Translations under genes and position numbers: made by a program
Source of the DNA: Faecalibacterium sp. UBA7177
GTDB lineage: Bacteria; Bacillota; Clostridia; Oscillospirales; Ruminococcaceae
Reading direction: 5' to 3'
Length of the DNA: 10,505 bases
NCBI GenBank assembly: GCA_002491225.1
Contig: DKVN01000051.1
Coordinates: 1-10,505 of the forward strand
Shown: positions 1 to 5,002 of the stretch, in pieces
Numbering within the stretch: position 1 is the stretch's first letter
How the letters are laid out: every line of letters begins with the position of its first letter
The notes under the pieces: generated by a model
The model's database searches: none
The model's input: the letters and a program-made list of their open reading frames with translations, nothing else
Told to the model about the DNA's origin: nothing

Positions 1-1
1 G

Positions 2-58
2 AAAACCGGGGTTGGGCGCGCTTTGCTGGAAAGGCGGCGCGCCCGGCCCCGGTTTTTT
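2..58. terminator. Bidirectional intrinsic terminator downstream of spoIIR
   Basis: An inverted repeat pairs 2-11 with 47-56 (AAAACCGGGG against CCCCGGTTTT), and an inner arm pairs 14-21 with 37-44 (GGGCGCGC against GCGCGCCC). A 2-by-2 internal loop separates the arms. On the plus strand the stem runs into six T (53-58). On the minus strand it ends in TTTT. It sits just past the spoIIR stop codon, so it should end spoIIR transcription. On the plus strand it probably serves a convergent gene lying to the left of the window, which is inferred. Confidence 0.85.
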
Positions 59-69
59 GTGTGTGGCGT

Positions 70-846
70 TTAAGAGGGGGAGGATGAGGCGGCGGGGGCT
101 CGTTTGGCGGGGGCGCTGTCCGGGGCGGGGGCAGCGGAACTGTCCGACTGCCCGGGCGCGGCCTCGGCGGCATCCGGGGCGGGGACGGCTTCGGCGTCGG
201 CCTGGCCGGTCAGCCGCTGCAGCCACTCGAGGGCGGCAAACCGCAGCTCGTAACCGCCCTCCACCAGCGCCTGCTCCTGCTCGGTGGGGTAGCTGGCCCC
301 CTCGGCGGCACCCAGGCAGAGGGCGGGGTAGAGCACGCAGAACCAGTTGCGCCCCGCGTGCCGCCCCAGCTCCACCCGCAGCGCGTCGTACCGCCCGGCG
401 GGCAGGGTGGCCGCGGCGTAGCGGGTGGTGGAAAAATACATCTCCACCAGCCGCACCCGCACCGGGCTGCCCGGCGCACCGCCCGCCGCGGTGTAGGCCT
501 GCTCGGCAGTTAGCTGCAGCCGGGGCAGGGCGGCCCGGGCGGTGCGCAGGGCGGCGGTTTTGTCCGGCGCGGCGGCAAACAGCGTCTCGGCCTCGCGCAG
601 CACCGCGTCCCGCACCTGCAGCTTGCGCAGCTGCTCGGCCGGGGTGTTCGAGCTGGCCTGTACGTGCAGCCGCAGGGTGTCCCGCCGCACCGCCCCGGCG
701 GTTTGCGCAAAGCCCAAGCACCGGCCGGACAGCAGCACTGCGAGGAAGAGGCCGAGCAGGGCGCTTACTTCCAGCACCGCGCGGCGGTTGGCGAAAAGGC
801 GGCGGAGAGGCGAAAAAAACAGGGCGGGGAACGAAACATTACGCAT
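70..846 (-). CDS. spoIIR: Stage II sporulation protein R (SpoIIR)
   Basis: 258 residues. SpoIIR is made in the forespore, exported into the intermembrane space, and triggers the membrane protease SpoIIGA to process pro-sigma-E in the mother cell. A single hydrophobic segment at residues about 24-46 serves as export signal or anchor. The two family blocks are recognisable: LRLHVQASSNTPAEQ at 58-72, followed by LQVRDAVL, and GRNWFCVLYPALCLG at 165-179 with its paired cysteines. The start at 846 has GGAGG eight bases upstream on the minus strand. The last ~45 residues are a Pro/Ala/Ser-rich, probably disordered tail beyond the conserved domain. It is monocistronic, preceded by a sigma-F-type promoter and two terminators. 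The family call is firm. Timing of expression is inferred from the promoter and from Bacillus knowledge. Confidence 0.93.
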   Translation of the reverse strand: MRNVSFPALFFSPLRRLFANRRAVLEVSALLGLFLAVLLSGRCLGFAQTAGAVRRDTLRLHVQASSNTPAEQLRKLQVRDAVLREAETLFAAAPDKTAALRTARAALPRLQLTAEQAYTAAGGAPGSPVRVRLVEMYFSTTRYAAATLPAGRYDALRVELGRHAGRNWFCVLYPALCLGAAEGASYPTEQEQALVEGGYELRFAALEWLQRLTGQADAEAVPAPDAAEAAPGQSDSSAAPAPDSAPAKRAPAASSSPS

Positions 847-892
847 GGCGCGGGCCTCCAGACTGGCAAAAATTTCCGATCATTCTGCCCGC

Positions 893-922
893 CAGTATGG
901 GCCGGTGCGGGGCGCGGTATAC
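893..922 (-). promoter_or_regulatory. Sigma-F-type promoter of spoIIR
   Basis: Read on the minus strand there is GTATA (922 to 918), exactly 15 bases of spacer, then GCCCATACTG (902 to 893). The Bacillus sigma-F consensus is GYWTA, 15 bases, GGNNANANTR. All five -35 positions match, and the only -10 mismatch is the second G (here C). Transcription would begin near 886, giving a leader of about 40 bases before the spoIIR ATG at 846. Sigma-F control of spoIIR is established in Bacillus. Its use here is inferred from the match. An 8-bp inverted repeat (899-906 with 921-928) overlaps the site. Confidence 0.7.
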
Positions 923-935
923 CGGCCCGGCCCAC

Positions 936-992
936 AAAAAATGGGGAGTGTCCAGAGCGCACGGACGGATGGAACTGCGCGTTGGACACTCC
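936..992 (-). terminator. Strong intrinsic terminator upstream of spoIIR
   Basis: The arms GGAGTGTCCA (945-954) and TGGACACTCC (983-992) are perfectly complementary over 10 bp. A second 5-bp helix lies inside (957-961 with 976-980) and the loop is 14 bases. On the minus strand the hairpin is followed by CCA and then six T (941 to 936), so it terminates minus-strand transcription. On the plus strand there is no T-tract. It is the last barrier before the spoIIR promoter. Confidence 0.85.
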
Positions 993-1031
993 TAACAAAT
1001 ACGCCCCGCGCCGATCTCCCGGCGCGGGGCG
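993..1031 (-). terminator. GC-rich hairpin, probable tandem terminator
   Basis: A perfect 12-bp stem pairs CGCCCCGCGCCG (1002-1013) with CGGCGCGGGGCG (1020-1031) around a 6-base loop. On the minus strand it is followed by TATTTGTT, an imperfect U-tract. It lies only nine bases before the stronger hairpin at 945-992, so the two form a tandem terminator behind the 6S-like RNA. Confidence 0.6.
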
Positions 1032-1067
1032 CTGCTTGCGAATGGATGCTAAAGGGGAAAAAGGCAG

Positions 1068-1229
1068 AAAAAGGGCTTCCCACCTTGGGCGTCTGCAGCA
1101 AATCAAAACCTACCTTGTGGCAGGTGGGTGCCCTGCTTTTGGGTTCACGCTCCCTTCTTCCGCGCATCCCCGCAAAGGGGGAGGCGGGAGGTCTGCGGTC
1201 CGCCAAAAGACCCCGGGCTCCCAATTTTT
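1068..1229 (-). ncRNA. ssrS: Probable 6S RNA
   Basis: No plausible gene covers 847-1319, but the minus strand here folds as a long rod whose two ends pair. GGG (1222-1220) pairs with CCC (1075-1073), CCC (1217-1215) with GGG (1081-1079), CTTTTGGCG (1209-1201) with CGCCCAAGG (8 of 9 pairs), and GCAG (1196-1193) with CTGC (1098-1095). The apex carries TCCCC/GGGGA (1182-1178 with 1171-1167) on a CCGC/GCGG helix. Between closing and apical stems is an open region, with a small hairpin on its 3' side (ACCTGCC, loop ACAA, GGTAGGT; 1125-1108). The 3' end is GCCC plus five T. Closing stem, central bubble and apical stem in ~160 nt is the layout of 6S RNA, which binds housekeeping RNA polymerase. The identification rests on hand folding. 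A different structured ncRNA is possible, and the ends are approximate. Confidence 0.55.
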
Positions 1230-1230
1230 G

Positions 1231-1259
1231 ATTAGTAGGATCAAATCATGCCGCAACAA
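1231..1259 (-). promoter_or_regulatory. Weak candidate promoter for the 6S-like RNA
   Basis: On the minus strand TTGTTG (1259-1254), 17 bases, then ACTAAT (1236-1231) is the best sigma-A-like arrangement just upstream of the RNA's inferred 5' end near 1229-1222. Both boxes match consensus only partly. No clear terminator separates it from the DUF1292 gene, so the RNA could also be processed from read-through. Confidence 0.3.
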
Positions 1260-1319
1260 TTCGCACCAGGCAGGAAGCCGCTTTTGCACTGTATGGCCAC
1301 CCGGCTTGGAAAAAAGGCG

Positions 1320-1655
1320 TTACTCGGGCAGATCCTCGATCTCAAAAAACTCGGACAGGCGCTCCTCAAACAGCTTGCCCACCTCGTAGAGCTCCTCGTC
1401 GTCCTCGATCAAGTCGAGGTATTCGCCCTCCTCGTCCTCGCTCACCTTCATCAGGATCAGGTCGAGATCCTCCTCCAGCAGGGCCTTCTCGTCCTCGATG
1501 TGGGGCACCAGCGCCATGTAGTGGGCGCCCTTGTGGTCGAGCGCGTCGATCACCTCAAAGCTGTGCTCCGCGCCCTCTTCGTCCTCCAGGACGATGATGT
1601 CCGCCTCGTATTTCTCTTCCTCGCCGCCCGGCAGGGGCTGGTTGGTCTGCGCCAT
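1320..1655 (-). CDS. DUF1292 family protein (YrzB-like)
   Basis: 111 residues, extremely acidic: most of the chain is Glu/Asp within a hydrophobic beta-rich pattern. The blocks EADIIVLEDEEGAEHSFEVID, near the N-terminus, and HYMALVPHIEDE, mid-protein, are typical of the DUF1292 family, which includes YrzB of Bacillus. No biochemical function is established. In Bacillus and many relatives yrzB lies beside the ruvX homologue yrrK and alaS. Here ruvX is 2.6 kb away on the other strand. The start at 1655 is set by AAGGAG six bases upstream (minus strand; 1667-1662). It has its own promoter, and no convincing terminator follows it before the 6S-like RNA. The family call is confident; the role is unknown. 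Confidence 0.88.
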   Translation of the reverse strand: MAQTNQPLPGGEEEKYEADIIVLEDEEGAEHSFEVIDALDHKGAHYMALVPHIEDEKALLEEDLDLILMKVSEDEEGEYLDLIEDDEELYEVGKLFEERLSEFFEIEDLPE

Positions 1656-1702
1656 CGTCCGCTCCTTCCGCCCGGGCTGGCCGGGCTGGTTTCGTTGCTT
1701 AT

Positions 1703-1731
1703 AGTGTAGCCGTTTTTGGCCGCCCCGTCAA
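1703..1731 (-). promoter_or_regulatory. Sigma-A-type promoter of the DUF1292 gene
   Basis: On the minus strand TTGACG (1731-1726), a 17-base spacer and TACACT (1708-1703) match the housekeeping consensus at 5/6 and 4/6 positions with ideal spacing. A leader of about 40 bases leads to the ATG at 1655. Confidence 0.65.
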
Positions 1732-1750
1732 GGGGCGCGGCGGGCACTGG

Positions 1751-1760
1751 CAAATATTTG
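1751..1760. repeat. AT-rich palindrome between divergent promoters
   Basis: CAAATATTTG is a perfect 10-bp palindrome in the AT-rich gap between the divergent DUF1292 and PPIase promoters. A further CATTTG half follows at 1766-1771. It could be an operator, but no regulator can be assigned. Confidence 0.3.
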
Positions 1761-1791
1761 TGAAACATTTGCAGAGAATGGGAAGTTCTTT

Positions 1792-1820
1792 TTCTATTTG
1801 AGAGAGGTTTGTGGTATAAT
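1792..1820 (+). promoter_or_regulatory. Extended -10 promoter of the PPIase-cls-ruvX set
   Basis: A perfect TATAAT at 1815-1820 is preceded by TGG (1812-1814), making an extended -10 element. The -35 at the 17-base position (1792-1797, TTCTAT) is poor, which is common for extended -10 promoters. Transcription should start near 1827, giving a leader of about 50 bases before the ATG at 1876. Confidence 0.7.
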
Positions 1821-1875
1821 GAATACATTCACGCACTTGATGCTACGCAATTCAGCCTGACAAGGAGGTGGGCCG

Positions 1876-2688
1876 ATGCCTGCCAAACAACATAGATTCG
1901 CCCGAAACGCCCTGCTCTGCGCGCTGCTGGCCGGGTGTCTTTTGCTGACCGGCTGCGGCGACGGCGGCCTTTTGTCCGGGGGCGGCGGCGCGCCTGAGCG
2001 TCCCGCCTACACCGGCAGCCTCGCCCAGCTGAGCACACCCGCCGAGGGCGCGCCGATCGCCATCTTCGAGACCAGCCTCGGGGAGATCCGCGCCCAGCTC
2101 TTCCCGGACGAGGCCCCGCTGGCGGTGACCAACTTTACCACGCTCGCCGAGGACGGCTACTTTGACGGCCTCGTCTTCCACCGGGTGGTCGAGGGCTTTG
2201 TGGTGCAGAGCGGGGACGGCACCGGCACCGGCCTCGGGGGGCGCACCATCTGGGGCAGGGCCTACCCGGTCGAGTACAGCGGCGCGGTGCGCCACTATGC
2301 CGGGGCGCTCTGCGCCGCCTTCAGCGAGGATGAGCCGGTCAGCGGGTCGAGCCAGTTTTACATGGTGGCGGCGCAGCCCGGCAGCGTGGACGAGGCCCAG
2401 CGGGCCGCCCTCGAGGCCGCGGGCCTGCCCGCCGAGGCGCTGGACGCCTACACCGCGCAGGGCGGGCTGCCCTACCTTGACAACACCGACACCGTCTTTG
2501 GCCAGGTCTACGCGGGCATGGAGGTGGTGGATGCGATCGCCGCGGTCAAGACCGACGAGAACGGCCGCCCCGAGGAGGATGTCGCGCTGATCCGGGTGAC
2601 CATCTCGACCTATTCCGCCGCGGATGCCGCCCCGGCGGCCGACGCGGACAGCGCGCCCGAGAGCGCGTCCGCCGCCGACGCGGGCTGA
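1876..2688 (+). CDS. Cyclophilin-type peptidyl-prolyl cis-trans isomerase lipoprotein
   Basis: 270 residues. A lipoprotein signal (basic KQHRFAR, hydrophobic run, lipobox LLTGC with Cys27) places it on the outer face of the membrane, where it would assist folding of exported proteins. Residues about 60-245 are a cyclophilin domain. The catalytic block FHRVVEGFVVQSGD is at 101-114 with Arg103, SQFYMV at 159-164, and DNTDTVFGQV at 202-211. An insertion of about 30 residues (168-198) lies between the last two. The usual MANAGPNTNGSQFF stretch is changed to a version without those Asn residues. The C-terminus (246-270) is an Ala/Asp/Ser-rich tail. The start is set by AAGGAGG at 1862-1868, seven bases upstream. 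It is first of three genes; cls follows after 16 bases. Confidence 0.9.
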   Translation: MPAKQHRFARNALLCALLAGCLLLTGCGDGGLLSGGGGAPERPAYTGSLAQLSTPAEGAPIAIFETSLGEIRAQLFPDEAPLAVTNFTTLAEDGYFDGLVFHRVVEGFVVQSGDGTGTGLGGRTIWGRAYPVEYSGAVRHYAGALCAAFSEDEPVSGSSQFYMVAAQPGSVDEAQRAALEAAGLPAEALDAYTAQGGLPYLDNTDTVFGQVYAGMEVVDAIAAVKTDENGRPEEDVALIRVTISTYSAADAAPAADADSAPESASAADAG

Positions 2689-2704
2689 GGGGTACAAAAA
2701 GCCT

Positions 2705-4243
2705 ATGAAAAAACTCATCCGGGGCCTTTTGACCCGTACCTTTTTTATCATCGTGCTCGGGCTTGTGCAGATCGCGCTGATCGTGGGGCTGGTGCTCTGG
2801 CTCGGGGCAAAGTCCACCTGGGTCTACCTCGCGCTGACCCTCGTCAGCGTCCTGATCGTGATCACCATGCTCGACCGGGACGATATCAACCCCAGCTACC
2901 GGCTGATGTGGGTGGCGATCATCGTCTTTCTGCCCCCCACCGGCACCCTCTTTTACCTCTTTTGGGGGCAGCGCAGCGTCCACTGCGCCGCCGCCCGGCG
3001 GTACAGCGCCGCCGCCGCCCGCGGGGCCGAGGCGCTGCGGCAGGACCCCGCCCCCATGCGGCAGCTGGCGGTGCACACCGGCAAGCTCACCCGCAGCGCG
3101 GTCTACCTGGCCCGGTGCGCGTCCGCGCCGCTCTATGGCGACACCCTGTGCGAGTACTATCCCATCGGGCAGCAGTTTTTTCCGCGCTTTCTTGAGGAGC
3201 TGGAAAAGGCGAAGCGGTTCATCTACCTCGAATACTTCATCATCGAGGGCGGGGATATGTGGGACGCCACCCTCGCCATCCTCAAGGCCAAGGCGGCGGC
3301 CGGGCTGGACGTGCGGGTGCTGTACGACGCCTTCGGCAGCATGTTCACCCTGCCGGAGGATTACGCCGACACCCTGCGGGCCGCCGGGATCAAGTGCGTG
3401 CCCTTTTCGCCGGTGCGGCTCTCCCGCCATGTGGGGGATTATGTCATGCTCAACCACCGGGACCACCGCAAGATCACGGTCATCGACGGCGACGTGGCCT
3501 TTACCGGCGGGCTCAACCTGGCCGACGAGTATATCAACCGCAAAAAGCGGTTCGGCGTCTGGAAGGACACCAGCCTGATGCTCAAGGGCAGCGGGGTCTA
3601 CCCGATGACGGTGGGCTTCCTCTCGATGTGGGACTATGTCACCGGCAGCGAGAGCGACCTTGCCGCCTGCGCGCCCACCCTGCGCTACGCGGCCGACGGG
3701 TATGTCCAGCCGTATTTTGACTCCCCGCTCGACCGGGAGACGGTGGCCGAAAATGTCTACCTCAACCTGCTGCAGCAGGCCCAGCGGTATGTCTACATCG
3801 TCACCCCCTATCTGATCGTGGACAACGAGATGCTTACCGCCCTGCGCCTGGCCGCCAAGAGCGGGGTGGACGTGCGGATCGTCACCCCCGGCATCCCGGA
3901 CAAGTGGTACGCCTACTGGGTCACCCAGAGCTACTACAAGACCCTGCTCGAGGCCGGGGTGCGCATCTTTCAGTACACGCCCGGCTTCATCCACGCCAAG
4001 ATGTATGTCTCGGACGACGAGGCCGCGGTGGTGGGCAGCGCCAATATGGACTACCGCAGCCTCTATCTGCACTTTGAGAACTGCTGCGCCTTTTACGGCG
4101 GGCGGATCGTGGGCGAGGTGCGGGACGACCTGCTGGCCGCGATGGACGAGAGCCGCGAGGTGAACCTGGCGGACATCGCCCGCACCCCCATCCCCAAGCA
4201 GATGGCGCAGAGCTTTTTGCGCATCTTCTCGCCGCTGATGTAG
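2705..4243 (+). CDS. cls: Cardiolipin synthase (phospholipase D superfamily)
   Basis: 512 residues. It should condense two phosphatidylglycerol molecules into cardiolipin and glycerol at the inner membrane face. Two N-terminal hydrophobic helices (about 8-32 and 37-55), with a third hydrophobic stretch (about 70-88), form the PLDc_N anchor. The two catalytic HKD motifs are intact: HRKITVID from residue 254, followed by TGGLNLADEYI, and HAKMYVSD from residue 430, followed by GSANMDYRSL. Length and order match bacterial ClsA-type enzymes. The reading frame is open back to 2624, but that part lies inside the preceding gene. ATG 2705 is chosen because MKKLIRG begins a normal membrane anchor; the only ribosome site is a modest GAGGGG (2687-2692) overlapping the upstream stop. 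Probably co-transcribed with the PPIase gene. Confidence 0.93.
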   Translation: MKKLIRGLLTRTFFIIVLGLVQIALIVGLVLWLGAKSTWVYLALTLVSVLIVITMLDRDDINPSYRLMWVAIIVFLPPTGTLFYLFWGQRSVHCAAARRYSAAAARGAEALRQDPAPMRQLAVHTGKLTRSAVYLARCASAPLYGDTLCEYYPIGQQFFPRFLEELEKAKRFIYLEYFIIEGGDMWDATLAILKAKAAAGLDVRVLYDAFGSMFTLPEDYADTLRAAGIKCVPFSPVRLSRHVGDYVMLNHRDHRKITVIDGDVAFTGGLNLADEYINRKKRFGVWKDTSLMLKGSGVYPMTVGFLSMWDYVTGSESDLAACAPTLRYAADGYVQPYFDSPLDRETVAENVYLNLLQQAQRYVYIVTPYLIVDNEMLTALRLAAKSGVDVRIVTPGIPDKWYAYWVTQSYYKTLLEAGVRIFQYTPGFIHAKMYVSDDEAAVVGSANMDYRSLYLHFENCCAFYGGRIVGEVRDDLLAAMDESREVNLADIARTPIPKQMAQSFLRIFSPLM

Positions 4244-4304
4244 GAGAAGAGGTGCCCGAAACCCACCCCAAAAGACTGGAAAAAGAGCCAAAAAGGAGCA
4301 GAAG

Positions 4305-4733
4305 ATGAAGATCCTTGCAGTGGATTACGGCGACGCCCGCACCGGGCTGGCCGGATGCGACGCCACCGAGCTGCTGGCCAGCCCGATCCGGCAGATCGAG
4401 GAGAAGAATATGGCCAAGGTGGCCGAACAGATCGCCGCCGAGGCCGGGCGGCAGGGGGCGGGGATGATCGTGATCGGCCTGCCCCGCAACATGGACGGTA
4501 CCGAGGGGGCCCGGGCCGAAAAGACCCGCGCCCTGGCCGACCTGCTCGGGACGCAGACCAAGCTGCCCATCCGGCTGTGGGACGAGCGCCGCACCACCGT
4601 GAGCGCCGCCGCGCTCTTGACCGAGAACCGCAGCTTTGGCAAAAAGCGCAAGGCCAGGCTGGACGCGGTGAGCGCCGCGGTCATCCTCGAAAGTTACCTC
4701 GCCTGGCGCAAAAACCACCCGGGCGAGGCATAA
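4305..4733 (+). CDS. ruvX: RuvX/YqgF family RNase H-fold nuclease
   Basis: 142 residues, the usual length for the family. All the landmark motifs are present: the N-terminal DYGDARTGLA with the first catalytic Asp, GLPRNMDGTEG mid-protein, DERRTTVSA, and the C-terminal DAVSAAVILESYL with the last acidic residue. Members are called putative pre-16S rRNA nuclease (YqgF) or Holliday junction resolvase-like protein. The rRNA-maturation role has the better support in Escherichia coli; which applies here cannot be read from sequence. The start has AAGGAG at 4293-4298, six bases upstream. A 61-base gap separates it from cls, and a strong terminator follows immediately, so it ends the transcription unit. 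Confidence 0.93.
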   Translation: MKILAVDYGDARTGLAGCDATELLASPIRQIEEKNMAKVAEQIAAEAGRQGAGMIVIGLPRNMDGTEGARAEKTRALADLLGTQTKLPIRLWDERRTTVSAAALLTENRSFGKKRKARLDAVSAAVILESYLAWRKNHPGEA

Positions 4734-4742
4734 GCGGCTGTA

Positions 4743-4784
4743 GCGGCCCACCTCTCGATCGCCGGGAGGTGGGCCGCGGTTTTT
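4743..4784 (+). terminator. Intrinsic terminator after ruvX
   Basis: A perfect 12-bp stem pairs GCGGCCCACCTC (4743-4754) with GAGGTGGGCCGC (4766-4777) around an 11-base loop, followed by GG and five T (4780-4784). It ends the PPIase-cls-ruvX transcript. Confidence 0.9.
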
Positions 4785-4819
4785 GGGGGGCAAAGGCTCC
4801 GGGGTGCTGCGGGGCGCTG

Positions 4820-4841
4820 CGCGGTGCTTCGCGATTTTTTT
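4820..4841 (+). terminator. Possible weak backup terminator
   Basis: A short CGCG/CGCG stem (4820-4823 with 4830-4833, 6-base loop) is followed by A and seven T. The stem is only 4 bp, so it is a doubtful terminator on its own, but it lies just behind the strong one. Confidence 0.3.
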
Positions 4842-4932
4842 GGCATGCTTTGGGTCGTGGAAAGCTGACCAACTGCCAATTTTGCGCAAGGTATGGCATT
4901 TTGCACCGCTTTTTGCTATACTGTTGCCATAC
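4841..4932. promoter_or_regulatory. Candidate operator array of the potassium operon
   Basis: Four copies of one half-site lie in alternating orientation: TGGCA at 4841-4845, TGCCA at 4874-4878, TGGCA at 4894-4898 and TGCCA at 4925-4929. The last two extend to a perfect 8-bp inverted repeat, GTATGGCA (4891-4898) and TGCCATAC (4925-4932), which brackets the -10 element at 4917-4922. A separate palindrome, TTGCGCAA (4882-4889), lies between the inner pair. The positions are those expected for a repressor or autoregulator. The binding protein is unknown; the KdpE-type regulator encoded downstream is an obvious candidate. Confidence 0.4.
4893..4922 (+). promoter_or_regulatory. Promoter of the kinase-regulator-trkA-trkH operon
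   Basis: TATACT at 4917-4922 is preceded by TGC (4914-4916), an extended -10. The -35 is weak: ATGGCA at 4893-4898 with an 18-base spacer matches consensus at 4/6. Transcription should start near 4929, leaving about 75 bases of GC-rich leader before the kinase gene. It is the only good promoter seen for the operon. Confidence 0.6.
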
Positions 4933-5002
4933 TGGCTCAGTAGGGCCCGCGGCTGCGGTGTTACCCGCGGCGCGCCGGGCGCGAAGGAGCGGAGAAAGGG
5001 GA

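Noticed and set aside
1275..1307. AAGCCG/CGGCTT hairpin as terminator of the DUF1292 gene
   Set aside because: The stem is only 6 bp with a 21-base loop, and no T-tract follows on either strand.
847..1319. CRISPR array, tRNA or mobile-element remnant in the gene-free stretch
   Set aside because: There are no regularly spaced repeats, no cloverleaf, and no transposase fragments or terminal repeats. The structure is explained by hairpins, the 6S-like RNA and a promoter.
12..1389. Long plus-strand open frames across spoIIR and the non-coding region
   Set aside because: Their translations are Arg/Ala/Pro-rich with no family pattern, and they lie opposite the clear spoIIR gene and through terminators. 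They are shadows of GC-rich sequence.
1819..1860. Thirteen-codon frame (MNTFTHLMLRNSA) ahead of the PPIase gene
   Set aside because: Its ATG overlaps the -10 box (TATAATG) and lies upstream of the expected transcription start, so it is probably not in the mRNA.
1852..2817. 321-residue minus-strand frame opposite the PPIase gene
   Set aside because: It has no recognisable motif or ribosome site, and the plus-strand frame has signal peptide, cyclophilin motifs and AAGGAGG.
2546..4291. 581-residue minus-strand frame opposite cls
   Set aside because: A His/Gly/Val-rich mirror of the cardiolipin synthase gene, which has both HKD motifs on the plus strand.
4355..5002. Upstream extension of the kinase reading frame, which could suggest a larger KdpD
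   Set aside because: The extension runs through ruvX in another frame, its terminator and the promoter. The amino acids are not KdpD- or Usp-like.
4929..5002. Cyclic di-AMP (ydaO) riboswitch leader before the potassium operon
   Set aside because: Such riboswitches often precede potassium genes, but only about 75 bases lie between promoter and start codon, too short for that fold, and no family sequence is seen.
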